DNA of 64,000 nt from Jaltomata sinuosa (lineage: Eukaryota > Streptophyta > Magnoliopsida > Solanales > Solanaceae): the NCBI GenBank assembly GCA_003996215.1, contig QJPP01001789.1:310001-374000 (forward strand). Reading direction: 5' to 3'. The notes under the pieces are model-generated. The model did no database searches. It saw only the letters and a list, made by a program, of their open reading frames with translations, and was not told the DNA's origin. The position numbers and the translations under genes are program-made. Positions 55,735 through 64,000 of this stretch are shown here, one piece after another; the first letter of the stretch is position 1, and the number at the start of each line of letters is the position of its first letter.

Positions 55735-55860
55735 TAGCGACCACCGCTATAGCGGTGGAAATTACCGCTATAGCGGCAGTCAAGGGCGTTCAACGCTGCT
55801 TAAGACCGCCGTAGCGGTAGTCATCCGCTATAGCGGAGCGGGGACCGCTTTAGCAGGCCG
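55735..55860 (+). repeat. CCGCTATAGCGG dyad cluster, 5' LTR
   Basis: Three perfect or near-perfect copies of the 12-bp palindrome plus variants (CCGCCGTAGCGG, CCGCTTTAGCAGG) within 125 bp. Confidence 0.88.
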
Positions 55861-56597
55861 ATGGAATTTTAATGCAGAAACAGCTCCCAAAACATTAAGT
55901 TTTTCACAATTTCATTTTAGGAGAAGGGCTAGGCGATTTCAGGCGTTTTTCTTCCTTTTTCCGTCGAAATTCTTCCCTAAGGTAAGATTTTTGTTCCCCA
56001 ATCTTTGTATTACATTTCCTATGCGGTAGAATTGCTAGGAGGGAATTTGGGGAAAGGTTGACATAACCTAGGAATAGTGGAATTCTGGAAAGGAAAGGGG
56101 TTCCAAGCATGTACGTTCTTGGGTGTTGATAAAAGTATGCTAAAATGATCATAGGTTGCCAAATTCCCTATTTTTATCCGTAAAAATGATAGAACTAGGA
56201 GAATTAATGGTGGAAAAGCCCGAGAAAAGGATGGGATGATCATGGGTGGCCTGGGGTTTGGGGATTGGTATAATCCGGGTAATGTGCAAGCCTTGTGTGT
56301 TAATTGTATGTACTGTGTGTTGTTTTTAGACCAAGAACGAGAGAGGAATACGGAACACGGAAAAGCTCGGGTCGAATAGAGCTTGGATCATTCGAGGTAG
56401 GTGATGGCTTACTAATTCCTGTGAATGTTGTATATTTTGTACTCATATCTAAGTGATTGTATGAATTACATTGCTTAGGAAAGTTGTATAGAATATCTAA
56501 GTTTCCTGCCTTACAGTTTGTGATTTGAATGGTATTTGCTTGTTGGTTTACAAGTTATTTGTTCATGCATTTGACTGTGGATTATTGATATTCGATT

Positions 56598-56705
56598 GGC
56601 TCGGGTACCACACCTGGTACGGGTATAACAAATGGTTGGCATGGGTACCACGCCTGGTACGGGTATAACACTTGGTTGGTACGGGTACCACGCTTGGTAC
56701 GGGTT
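56598..56705 (+). repeat. ~41-bp GGTACC tandem repeat, 5' LTR
   Basis: Three units of the form GGGTACCACGCCTGGTACGG followed by GTATAACACTTGGTTGGCAC. Each unit holds a GGTACC palindrome and a GTACCA...TGGTAC stem. Confidence 0.88.
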
Positions 56706-56845
56706 TACTTTTGTTGCATCATTGCATTGTTATTATAGTGCTGCATTGATTGATATTGGTTCCGTGAGTGGACTGGGTTTTTTATTAAAATGTGTTATTG
56801 GTTTGATGGTCCTTGAGAGGCCAGGGAAATTCTGGTTAACTGTTG

Positions 56846-56960
56846 TGTTGGTCTTGGTTTAGGCCGGGTTATTCATCTACATTTTGTGTTGGTCTTGGTT
56901 TTGACAGGGTTATTCATCTACATTTGTGTTGGTCTTGGTTTCGGCCGGGTTGATTCAAGG
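56846..56960 (+). repeat. ~50-bp triple repeat, 5' LTR
   Basis: GTGTTGGTCTTGGTTT occurs three times, each time followed by GGCCGGGTTATTCATCTACA or a variant. Confidence 0.8.
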
Positions 56961-57643
56961 TACAAGTGTGTAGTCTAGAAAGGGATCCCAGGGTGGGTTC
57001 AGGCTATACGGAAAGGTGTAGTTAATGTTATACGGTTGTGGCTTAGAGTTAGGTGGTAGATTCATGCAGGAGTAGGCTGAGTAGAGACTGGTAGTCTAAG
57101 TGTGTCTATGGCTATTTATGCATGTTTCCCATACCTTATACTTGTTATTGTTGTACTGTTATACATTGTTTATTTGAAAACTGGCTGATGATCCTACCAG
57201 TACACAATGGTGGTGTACTGATACTGCACTTGCTTGTCTTTTGGTGAGTACAAGAAATCTTCTGGCGGCTGAGACGCGACCTCACCTTTAGTGCCAGCGG
57301 CTTCTGACTTGCAAGGGTGGGCTGCTTGATTCAAGCTACCTTGGGTTATCTTTAGAGTTTCAGTCCACTTGTTTCGGACTTAAAACTACTTCGTATTTTC
57401 TTTGGGGGTTGCATCCCCGTATTCTAGATATTGGTATTGATGTTTGGTACAACGACTTTCAGTTCCTAGGTGAGATTTTCCGCAGGTTAATGATTATGCT
57501 ATAGTTTTGCTTACTATGATTGCTAGTTTACTTTCTGTTATTGGTTTTAGGCTGTTAGTCTAGGCAAAGGGTTGAACTCTATTGGTTCACTCATTCGGGG
57601 GTTGAGTGGGTGCCACTCACGATGGGTTGGGTCGTGACAAAGA

Positions 57644-57656
57644 TGGTATCAGAGCC
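57644..57656 (+). other. tRNA-Met primer binding site of the Tekay element
   Basis: TGGTATCAGAGCC is a perfect match to the complement of the initiator tRNA-Met 3' end, four bases after the LTR. Confidence 0.92.
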
Positions 57657-57858
57657 TAGGTTCGTTGATCTCATCGTACCAAATAGGTCTAGTAGAGTCT
57701 TGCGGAACGGTGAGGAGACTTCCGTATTTTTCTTCGAGAGGCTATGGGGCTTTAGGAAAAACTATCTCTTCATTCTTTCCTTCATGCTATAACTCGATTC
57801 CAATTAGTATCTGGTGATACAAATTGGTATCTAACCTCATTCACTCTTCTGTCCGCAG

Positions 57859-58883
57859 ATGGTCACTACAAGGAATAATGGAGCAAGGCCAGCTGTCCCA
57901 GCAACGGGCCCGATAGTCGTGGCAGAGGTAGGGAAAGGGGCAGGGTACGAGCTGGAGCCGCACCCGCCAGGGATGGAGCTCGAGCTGCTGCTGCTGCATG
58001 CGAGGTAACCCCTCCCCCACCTCAGGATCATGTGGTTGAGGACGTAGAAGAAGTGGTTGTTGAGGATGAAGGGGCTCAAAAGGAGGCGGCACCGATTGGG
58101 GGTGCAGGCCTTCCTACTATGACACCGAAAGCTTTTAAGCAGGCGTGGGATATTCTGAGTGGGTTGGTTGGTACTGGAGCCATACCCGCAGCTTATGCAA
58201 ATCAGGCCTTGGATACTCAGCTAGCGGTTACTACAACACCAAGGATGGACGCAACTTCAGGCACAAATGATCTCCTCAGGCCAATGCTAGGCCCAGTGAT
58301 GACAGGTAATGAGCATGAGATGCTGACTAAGTTCCTTAAGATGAAGCCTCCGATGTTTCAGGGTACATACAAGGAGGATGCCTATGAGTTCATCCTGGAT
58401 TGCCATGAGAGGTTGCACAAGTTGGGTATTGTACGTCAGCATGGGGTGGAGTTTGTCACGTTTCAGCTTCAGGGTGATGCCAAGCAGTGGTGGAGGTCTC
58501 ATGTTGAGTGTCGGTCTTCTATTCTACCTTCACTGACTTGGGAGCAGTTCCACACGTTGTTTCTAGAGAAGTACGTTCCCCGTACTTTGAGGGACCAAAA
58601 GAAAGATGAGTTTCTAAACTTGGAGCAGGGTAGCATGTCGGTCTCAATTTATGAGGCTAAGTTCCATGCGTTGTCTCGTTTTGCTACACAGATGTTGGGT
58701 TCAAAGGAGGAATGGGTTCAATTGTTTGTCAAGGGTCTGAATAGTGATCTACAGGTACTGTCGGTGCATATGACTTCTTCAGGAAAGGGCTTTAATGATG
58801 TGGTGGATTATGTGAAGAAGATTGAGGGAGTTAGGCAAGCGGGGCAGGCTAAGGCTTTAGCCAAGAAGCCCCAGAATGAGTGA
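57859..58883 (+). pseudogene. Tekay gag, one frameshift
   Basis: ATG 57859 opens MVTTRNNGARPAVPATGP. A one-base shift near 57905 moves the conserved frame, which continues as an Arg/Ala-rich segment and then the acidic VVEDVEEVVVEDEG. The capsid domain follows, with FLKMKPPMFQGTYKEDAYEF, QGDAKQWWRSHVECRSS and FLEKYVPRTLRDQKKDEF, a classic chromovirus Gag. TGA 58881-58883 ends the ORF early. The CCHC zinc knuckle (GCFYCGDLGHFKRECP) is at 59051-59098 in another frame, so a second shift lies near 59040. Gag forms the particle and binds RNA. Confidence 0.88.
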
Positions 58884-59044
58884 AACTATGGTAGTTCATA
58901 CTCCCGTGGCCAGCATCAACAGGCTTATCCGGCCCGTCCTATTCAGTCAGCTCTGCCAGCTACTATAGGTGGTCATCAGGGATCTCAGTCTTCAGCTCCT
59001 AGAGGTCAGGGAGCGTCCTATACATCAGCTAGCAGACCACTCTT

Positions 59045-59445
59045 GACCGTGGTTGCTTCTATTGTGGTGATTTGGGCCACTTTAAGAGGGAGTGTCCACA
59101 TAGGCAGACAGGTAATCAGGGTCAGCAGCAGACTAGAGCAGTGGTTCCGGCAGGCTGAGGCGGTAATGCTAGGGGTCGTCCACAGGGTGGGCGAGGTAAT
59201 TTTCAGGGAGGCCAGAGAGACCGAGGGAATGGCAGCGCAGGCAGGGGTGAGACACAGCCGGCTCGGGAAGTCACCTAAATTGATGATCGAGCATACTGCT
59301 ATGCTTTTCCAGGGAGGACTGAGGTGGAAGCCTTAGATGCGGTGATCACAGGTACTATTCTTATCTATGATAAAATGACTTCGGTATTATTTGACCCAAG
59401 TTCTACCTATTCTTATGTGTATGTGAGTTTTTCTTTGGGCTGGGT
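59045..59445 (+). pseudogene. Tekay zinc knuckle and protease start
   Basis: From 59045 the frame gives the knuckle CFYCGDLGHFKREC, a Gly/Arg/Gln-rich stretch, one TGA and one TAA, then the protease start SVLFDPSSTYSYVY at about 59385-59420. Related proteases have Asp-x-Gly-Ser-Thr here; the Gly is replaced by Ser. A TGA near 59448 ends this frame. The 97-codon ORF at 59043-59336 is a shadow in another frame. Confidence 0.8.
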
Positions 59446-60996
59446 TTGACTTGTGATATCCTTGATTCCCCCATCTATGTTTCTACCCCACTTGGAGAGT
59501 CTGTGGTTGTGACTCATGTATATCGTGATTGTTCTGTTGTTTTTGTGGGGTTACATACTTGGGTAGACTTGGTATTTTTGGATATGGCTGATTTTGATAT
59601 TATCTTGGGTATGACCTGGCTATCTCCTTATCATGCTGTGTTGAACTGTAACACGGAGACTGTGGCTCTAGGAATTCCGGATAAGGATAGACTAGAGTGG
59701 GAAGATGTGTACAGGCCTAAGCCAGTTAAGATAATATCGTTTGTCCGGGATAGGAAGCTAGTGGGGAGGGGGTGTCTAGCCTTTTTGGCTCACCTCCAGG
59801 ATGATAGTGAGGAGACTCCTCCTATTGAGTCAGTTCCAGTGGTTCCTAAATTTTTAGAGGTGTTTCCAGCGGACTTGCCTTATATGCCTCCAGATAGGGA
59901 CATAGATTTTTGTATTGATTTAGATCTAGGCACTCGTCCCATTTCCATTCCTCCGTATCATATGGCTCCGACAGAGTTAAGGGAACTTAAGACTCAGCTG
60001 CAGGAACTCCTAGATAAGGGATTTATACATCCCAGTGCTCCGCCTTGGGGTGCTCCGATCTTATTTGTAAAGAAAAAGGATGGTAGTATGCGGATGTGCA
60101 TAGATTATAGGAAGTTGAACAAGGTGACCATCCAGAATAAGTACCCTCTACCCCGTATAGATGATTTGTTTGACCAGCTTCAGGGTGCATCATTTTTCTC
60201 AAAAATCGACTTGAGGTTGGGGTACCATCAGTTAAAGATTAGGCCGGAGGACATTCCGAAGACTGCTTTTCGAACTTGGTATGGGCATTACGAGTTTCTA
60301 GTAATGTTATTTGGTTTGACGAAAGCACCGGCAGCATTCATGAGTTTGATGAATGGGGTGTTTAAGTCTTACTTGGATTCCTTCGTTATCGTGTTCATCG
60401 ATGATATTTTGATCTACCCTAAGAGTAGGGAGGAGCATGCTAATCATCTTCGTATTGTGCTGGATATCTTGAGGCACCAAAAGCTTTATGCAAAATTTAC
60501 CAAGTGTGAGTTTTGGTTGACTTCTGTGACATTCTTGGGGCATGTAGTGTCAAAAAAAAGGGTGATGGTGGATCCCCAGAAAATTGAGGCAGTCAAGAGT
60601 TGGATCCGGCCTAGCTCTGTGACCGAGGTGAGGAGTTTTGTTGGGCTCGCGGGGTACTACCGGAGGTTTGTTAAGAATTTTGCTTCTATTGCTACTCACG
60701 CGACCAGGATGACACAGAAGGAGGTACCGTTCGTGTGGCCCGACAAGTGTGAGGAGAGCTTCCAAAAGCTCAAGACACTTTTGACCACAACCCCTATTTT
60801 GTCCTTGCCAGTTGAAGGTAAAGACTTTGTTGTTTACTGTGATGCTTCACATTCTGGTTTGGGTGCTGTGTTGATGCAAGATAAGAATGTGATAGCCTAT
60901 GCATCCAGGCAGTTGAAGGTGCACGAGAGGAATTACCTGATTCACAATTTAGAGTTGGCAGCGGTGGTTTTTGCATTGAAAATCTGGAGACACTAA
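59446..60996 (+). pseudogene. Tekay protease C-terminal part, reverse transcriptase and RNase H start
   Basis: A 516-codon open stretch. The rest of the protease (FDIILGMTWLSPYHAVLNC) is followed by RT: GFIHPSAPPWGAPILFVKKK, CIDYRKLNKVTIQNKYPLPR, FSKIDLRLGYHQLKI and the catalytic FIDDILIYPKSREE (60394-60435), with both Asp codons intact. RNase H begins with VYCDASHSGLGAVLMQ and LAAVVFALKIWRH, where TAA (60994-60996) replaces a Tyr codon. Downstream, the RNase H Asp-His motif reads Tyr-His (about 61030), then a TAG. It would synthesise element DNA; the open frame alone is not enough for activity. Confidence 0.92.
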
Positions 60997-61368
60997 CTTT
61001 ATGGTGTCAAGTGTGAGGTATTCACATATCATCGTAGTCTGCAGCATGTTTTCACTTAGAAGGATTTGAATATGAGGCAGAGGAGGTGGATGGAGTTATT
61101 GAAGGATTATGATGTACAATTCAGTACCATTCGGGTAAGGCTAATATGGTGGTAGACGCATTGAGCTGGAAAACTGTTAGCATGGGTAGCTTGGCTTATT
61201 TGGGGGGCGTCCAAACGACCTTTGGCTAAGAAGATTCGGGCTTTGGAGGCCAAGTTCATGCACTTGGGCGTTTCAGATCAAGGTGGGTTGTTGGCCAGCA
61301 TTGAGGTCAAGGCCACCTTCATAGAGGAAATAAAGGCAAAAGAGTTTTAGGATCCGAAACTGGGTAAG
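60997..61368 (+). pseudogene. Tekay RNase H remainder and linker, several stops
   Basis: Continues in frame as LYGVKCEVFTYHRSLQHVFT, stop, KDLNMRQRRWMELLKDYD, then a frameshift to KANMVVDALSWKTVSMGSLA. Further stops occur before 61369. Confidence 0.8.
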
Positions 61369-62547
61369 TTGCGAGGTAAGGTAATATCCGGGGAGTCCAG
61401 AGACGTCATGTTAGACTCTGGTGGAGTGTTGCATTTCAGGGAGAGGATTTGTGTTCCTCGGGTGGATGATATGATACAGAAAATCTTGGCAGAAGCTCAT
61501 GGTTCGCGGTGCTCAATTCATCCGGGTGTGACCAAAATGTACAGGAACTTGAGGCAACGTTACTGGTGGCCCGGGATGAAAAGGGACATAGTTGATTTTA
61601 TGTTCAAATGTCAGAACTGCCAGCAGGTAAAGTATGAACATCAAAGACCTGTAGGACTACTTCAAAGAATGCCAATTCCAGAGTGGAAGTGGGAAAGGAT
61701 AGCCATGAATTTCGTGGTGGGTCTTCCCAAGACATCAGGGAAATATGACTCAATTTGGGTCATTGTTGACAGGCTGACCAAGTCTGCTCATTTCATTCTG
61801 GTCAAGGTAGATTACAATTCGTAGCAATTGGCTAAGATCTATGTGAATGAGATTGTGAGACTGCATGAGCTACCACTGTCCATCATTTCAGACAGGGGTA
61901 CGCAGTTTACTTCTAAGTTCTGGGGCAAGTTATATGAATAGTTGTATACACAACTCACCTTTAGCACAACCTTCCATCTTCAGACTGATGGTCAGTCAGA
62001 AAGGACGATCCAGGTATTGGACGACATGCTGAGAGCATGTGTGATGGACTTTCAGGTTGGTGAACAGGTATTGTTAAAAGTATCACCAATGAAAGGGGTT
62101 ATGCGGTTTGGTAAGAAGGGCAAGCTTAGCCCTCGGTTCATCAGTCCGTTTGAAGTTCTTGAAATTATGGGGCCAGTGGCTTACAAGTTAGCACTGCCAC
62201 CTAGTTTGTCGGGTGTCCATCCTGTATTCCATGTATCCATGCTTAAGCGATATCATGGGGATGAGGATTACATCATCAAGTGGGATGAGGTACTTTTTGA
62301 TAAGGATCTTCGTTATGAGGAGGAACCAGTTTTGATTCTTGCTCGAGATGTCCGGAGGTTGAGGACAAAGGTGAATTATATGGTGAAGGTTCAGTGGAAG
62401 CATCGTACAGTTGAGGAAGCCACTTGGGAAACCGAGAAGGACATGTGGGACAAGTACCCTCAACTATTTGAGGATTCAGGTACTACACTTCCTTTCTTTT
62501 ATTTCTATAATTTCGGGTTTGATCGTTCGGGGAAGAATGATGGGTAA
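61369..62547 (+). pseudogene. Tekay integrase with chromodomain, internally deleted
   Basis: 61369-61824 gives the zinc-binding segment (IHPGVTKMYRNLRQRYWWPG; CQNCQQVKYEHQ) and the core start. The first catalytic Asp is replaced by Asn (IAMNFVVGLPKTSG, near 61705). TAG follows at 61822-61824 and 61939-61941. The second Asp (IISDRGTQFTSKFW) and the Glu (DGQSERTIQ) are present. After RACVMDF at about 62050 the sequence passes directly to QVGEQVLLKVSPMKG, although relatives have a long segment between these motifs, so roughly 100-130 codons seem deleted in frame. A chromodomain-like end (YMVKVQWKHRTVEEATWETE) lies at about 62380-62440; it would direct insertion to marked chromatin. Confidence 0.87.
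62528..62545 (+). other. probable polypurine tract of the Tekay element
   Basis: CGGGGAAGAATGATGGG lies about 15 bases before the 3' LTR. Purine-rich but not directly adjacent. Confidence 0.45.
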
Positions 62548-62929
62548 ATTAGTATCTGTTGTAACGACCGGGTCCGTTGTTATGGGTAGTCCAATCGTGC
62601 CAAGTTTTAGAGTTAGAAAACTCTGAGTTTGGGAGTTTGAAATTCTGGGCTAGGCTAGCCTCAGCCGGTTTTGGAGCGAGGTAGAGTCTAGAGAAATCCG
62701 GGTAAGGATTGGTCTTTGTGTCTTGTGTTGAGCTAATTTTCAACATAGCCAAGACATAAAGGAGTCCGAGGGACTTTTCAAAATTGAATTTGGGTAAGTA
62801 AAACTCCCAGAATCGCGTTCGACGTGAAGGGGTTTTTTCAGGTCATCAGGGAAAGCAAGTGTGTTGTAAAATGGCCAAAACTGGGAGATTTCTGAACATT
62901 CTATCTGTGACGAGTGCAACCATGCATGA

Positions 62930-63050
62930 TAGCGGCCACCGCTATAGCGGCGGTCAAGGGCGGTCAACGCCGCTTAAGACCGATGTAGCGGTAGTCATCC
63001 GCTATAGCGGAACCGCTATACTAGAGCGGGGACCGCTATAGCGGGCCGAC
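62930..63050 (+). repeat. CCGCTATAGCGG dyad cluster, 3' LTR
   Basis: CCGCTATAGCGG occurs twice intact, plus AACCGCTATACTAG and GACCGCTATAGCGGGCC. Arrangement differs from the 5' LTR. Confidence 0.88.
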
Positions 63051-63781
63051 GAGATTTAAATGCAAAAATAGCTCCCAAAATATTTAGTTTTTCACAATTT
63101 CATTTTGGGAGAAGGGCTAGGCGATTCCAGGCATTTTTCTTCCTTTTTCCGTCAAAATTCTTTCCTAAGGTAAGGTTTTTGTTCCCCAATCTTTGTATTA
63201 TGTTTCCTATGCGGTAGAATTGCTAGGAGGGAATTTGGGGAAAGGTTGGCATAACCTAGGAATGGTGGAATTCGGAGAAGGAAGGGGGTTCCAAGCATGT
63301 ACGTTCTTGGGTGTTGATAAAAGTATGCTTAAATGATCATAGGTTGCCAAATTCCCTGTTTTTATCCGTAAAAATGATAGAACTAGGAGAATTAATGGTG
63401 GAAAAGCCCGAGAAAATGGTGGGATGATCATGGGTGGCCTGGGGTTTTGGGATTGGTATAATTCGAGAAATGTGCAGGCCTTGTGTGTTAATTGTATGTA
63501 CTGTGTATTATTTTTAGACCAAGAACGAGAGAGAAATCTGGAACACGGGAAAACTCGGGTAGAATAGATCTTGGATCATTCGAGGTAGGTGATGGCTTAT
63601 GAATTCCTGTGAATGTTGTATATTTTGTACTCATATCTAAGTGATTGTATGAATTACATTGCTTAGGAAAGTTGTATAGAATGTCTAAGTTTCCTGCCTT
63701 ACAGTCTGTGATTTGAATGGTATTTGCTTGTTGGTTTACAAGTTGTTTATTCATGTATTTGACTGTGGATTATTGACATTC

Positions 63782-63895
63782 GGTTGGCTCGGGTACCACG
63801 CCTGGTACGGGTATAACACTTGGTTGGCACGGGTACCACACCTGGTATGGGTATAACACTTGGTTGGCACGGGTACCATGCCTGGTATGGGTTTA
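63782..63895 (+). repeat. ~41-bp GGTACC tandem repeat, 3' LTR
   Basis: Three units like those at 56598-56705, with GGTATGG in place of GGTACGG in two of them. Confidence 0.85.
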
Positions 63896-64000
63896 CTTTT
63901 CTTGCATTATTGCATTGTTATTATTGTGTTGCATTGATTGATATTGGTTTCGTGAGTGGACGGGGTTGCTTATTAAAATGTGTTATTGGTTTGATGGTCC

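Larger units (their letters stand above)
55366..57639 (+). repeat. 5' LTR of the Tekay element (2274 bp)
   Basis: TGTAACGACCGGATCC at the start, GGTCGTGACA at the end. It contains CCGCTATAGCGG dyads (55735-55860), a GGTACC-centred tandem repeat (56598-56705) and a ~50-bp triple repeat with GTGTTGGTCTTGGTTT (56846-56960). Short ORFs inside (55643-56029 and others) are not conserved proteins. Confidence 0.9.
55366..64000 (+). mobile_element. Tekay-type chromovirus (Ty3/gypsy), nearly complete, degenerate
   Basis: 5' LTR 55366-57639, tRNA-Met primer site 57644-57656, gag 57859-58883, protease-RT-RNase H to about 61350, integrase with chromodomain to 62547, and a 3' LTR from 62560 to beyond the window. 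The chromodomain, tRNA-Met primer and integrase C-terminal sequence fit the Tekay (Del) chromovirus group. It is inserted in the tail of LINE copy 2. Stops, frameshifts and catalytic changes in every domain show it is inactive. Target duplication cannot be checked because the right end is missing. Confidence 0.9.
62560..64000 (+). repeat. 3' LTR of the Tekay element, first 1441 bp
   Basis: Begins TGTAACGACCGGGTCC and follows the 5' LTR closely. It has fewer dyad units around 62935-63050 and a slightly different GGTACC array at 63782-63895. It continues beyond the window. Confidence 0.9.

Noticed and set aside
59043..59336. 97-codon plus-strand ORF before the Tekay protease
   Set aside because: Out of frame with the zinc knuckle, which is read from 59045.

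Overview
The window looks like nuclear DNA from a plant of the nightshade family (Solanaceae). Evidence: several SINEs that resemble the Solanaceae SolS and TS types, SIRE-, Athila-, Tat/Ogre- and Tekay-like LTR retrotransposons, Stowaway, hAT and Mutator-like MITEs, AT-rich spacers, and a plant elongator tRNA-Met gene with an intron. I cannot name the species. Most of the window is transposon-derived. Only two host genes are supported: the tRNA gene (39520-39604) and a small spliced JAZ/TIFY-like gene on the minus strand (52313-52815).

Layout, left part. 1-4877 is the 3' end of a Tat/Ogre-like Ty3/gypsy element: a 3' UTR tandem repeat, a polypurine tract and a 3.9-kb 3' LTR. It sits inside a minus-strand Ty1/copia (SIRE-like) element that runs from 4878 to its 5' LTR at 21903-22752. 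The copia protease region is itself split by a complete Athila-like element (6540-19787) with a perfect 5-bp target duplication, GATGT. The Athila element has two LTRs, a tRNA-Asp primer site, gag, pol, an extra third ORF and a polypurine tract, but several stops and frameshifts and a changed RT catalytic motif show it is dead.

Layout, middle. 22753-35530 is AT-rich spacer with MITEs and one hAT-like element (29592-30073). A SolS-like SINE (about 35534-35735), an 805-bp hAT-type element with a perfect 8-bp target duplication (35900-36704), an RNase H relic of a LINE (37175-37448) and a 39-nt poly-C run follow, then the tRNA-Met gene. At 40252-42871 two Mutator-like MITEs are nested, each with a perfect 9-bp target duplication; the inner one carries nine ~112-bp repeats between complementary pyrimidine-rich and purine-rich tracts. 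43334-45145 is a solo LTR related to the Tekay element at the right end.

Layout, right part. 45300-48870 holds hairpins, diverged tandem repeats, a multi-arm Stowaway MITE and a foldback element. Two copies of one LINE 3' end (50440-52140 and 53245-55350) flank the JAZ-like gene. A Tekay-type chromovirus (from 55366) is inserted in the tail of the second copy; its 3' LTR runs off the window. Its pol is disabled by stops, catalytic-residue changes and what looks like an internal integrase deletion.

How the genes relate: each LTR element encodes its own Gag, protease, reverse transcriptase/RNase H and integrase, but none appears intact, so copies here could move only with proteins made elsewhere. 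The JAZ-like gene, if expressed, would encode a very small jasmonate-pathway repressor with TIFY and Jas motifs; its 5' end is uncertain. No undescribed multi-gene system was found. The most rewarding observations are this hidden mini-JAZ gene, the phased TGACG arrays in the Athila LTRs and the nested hairpin-forming MITE.
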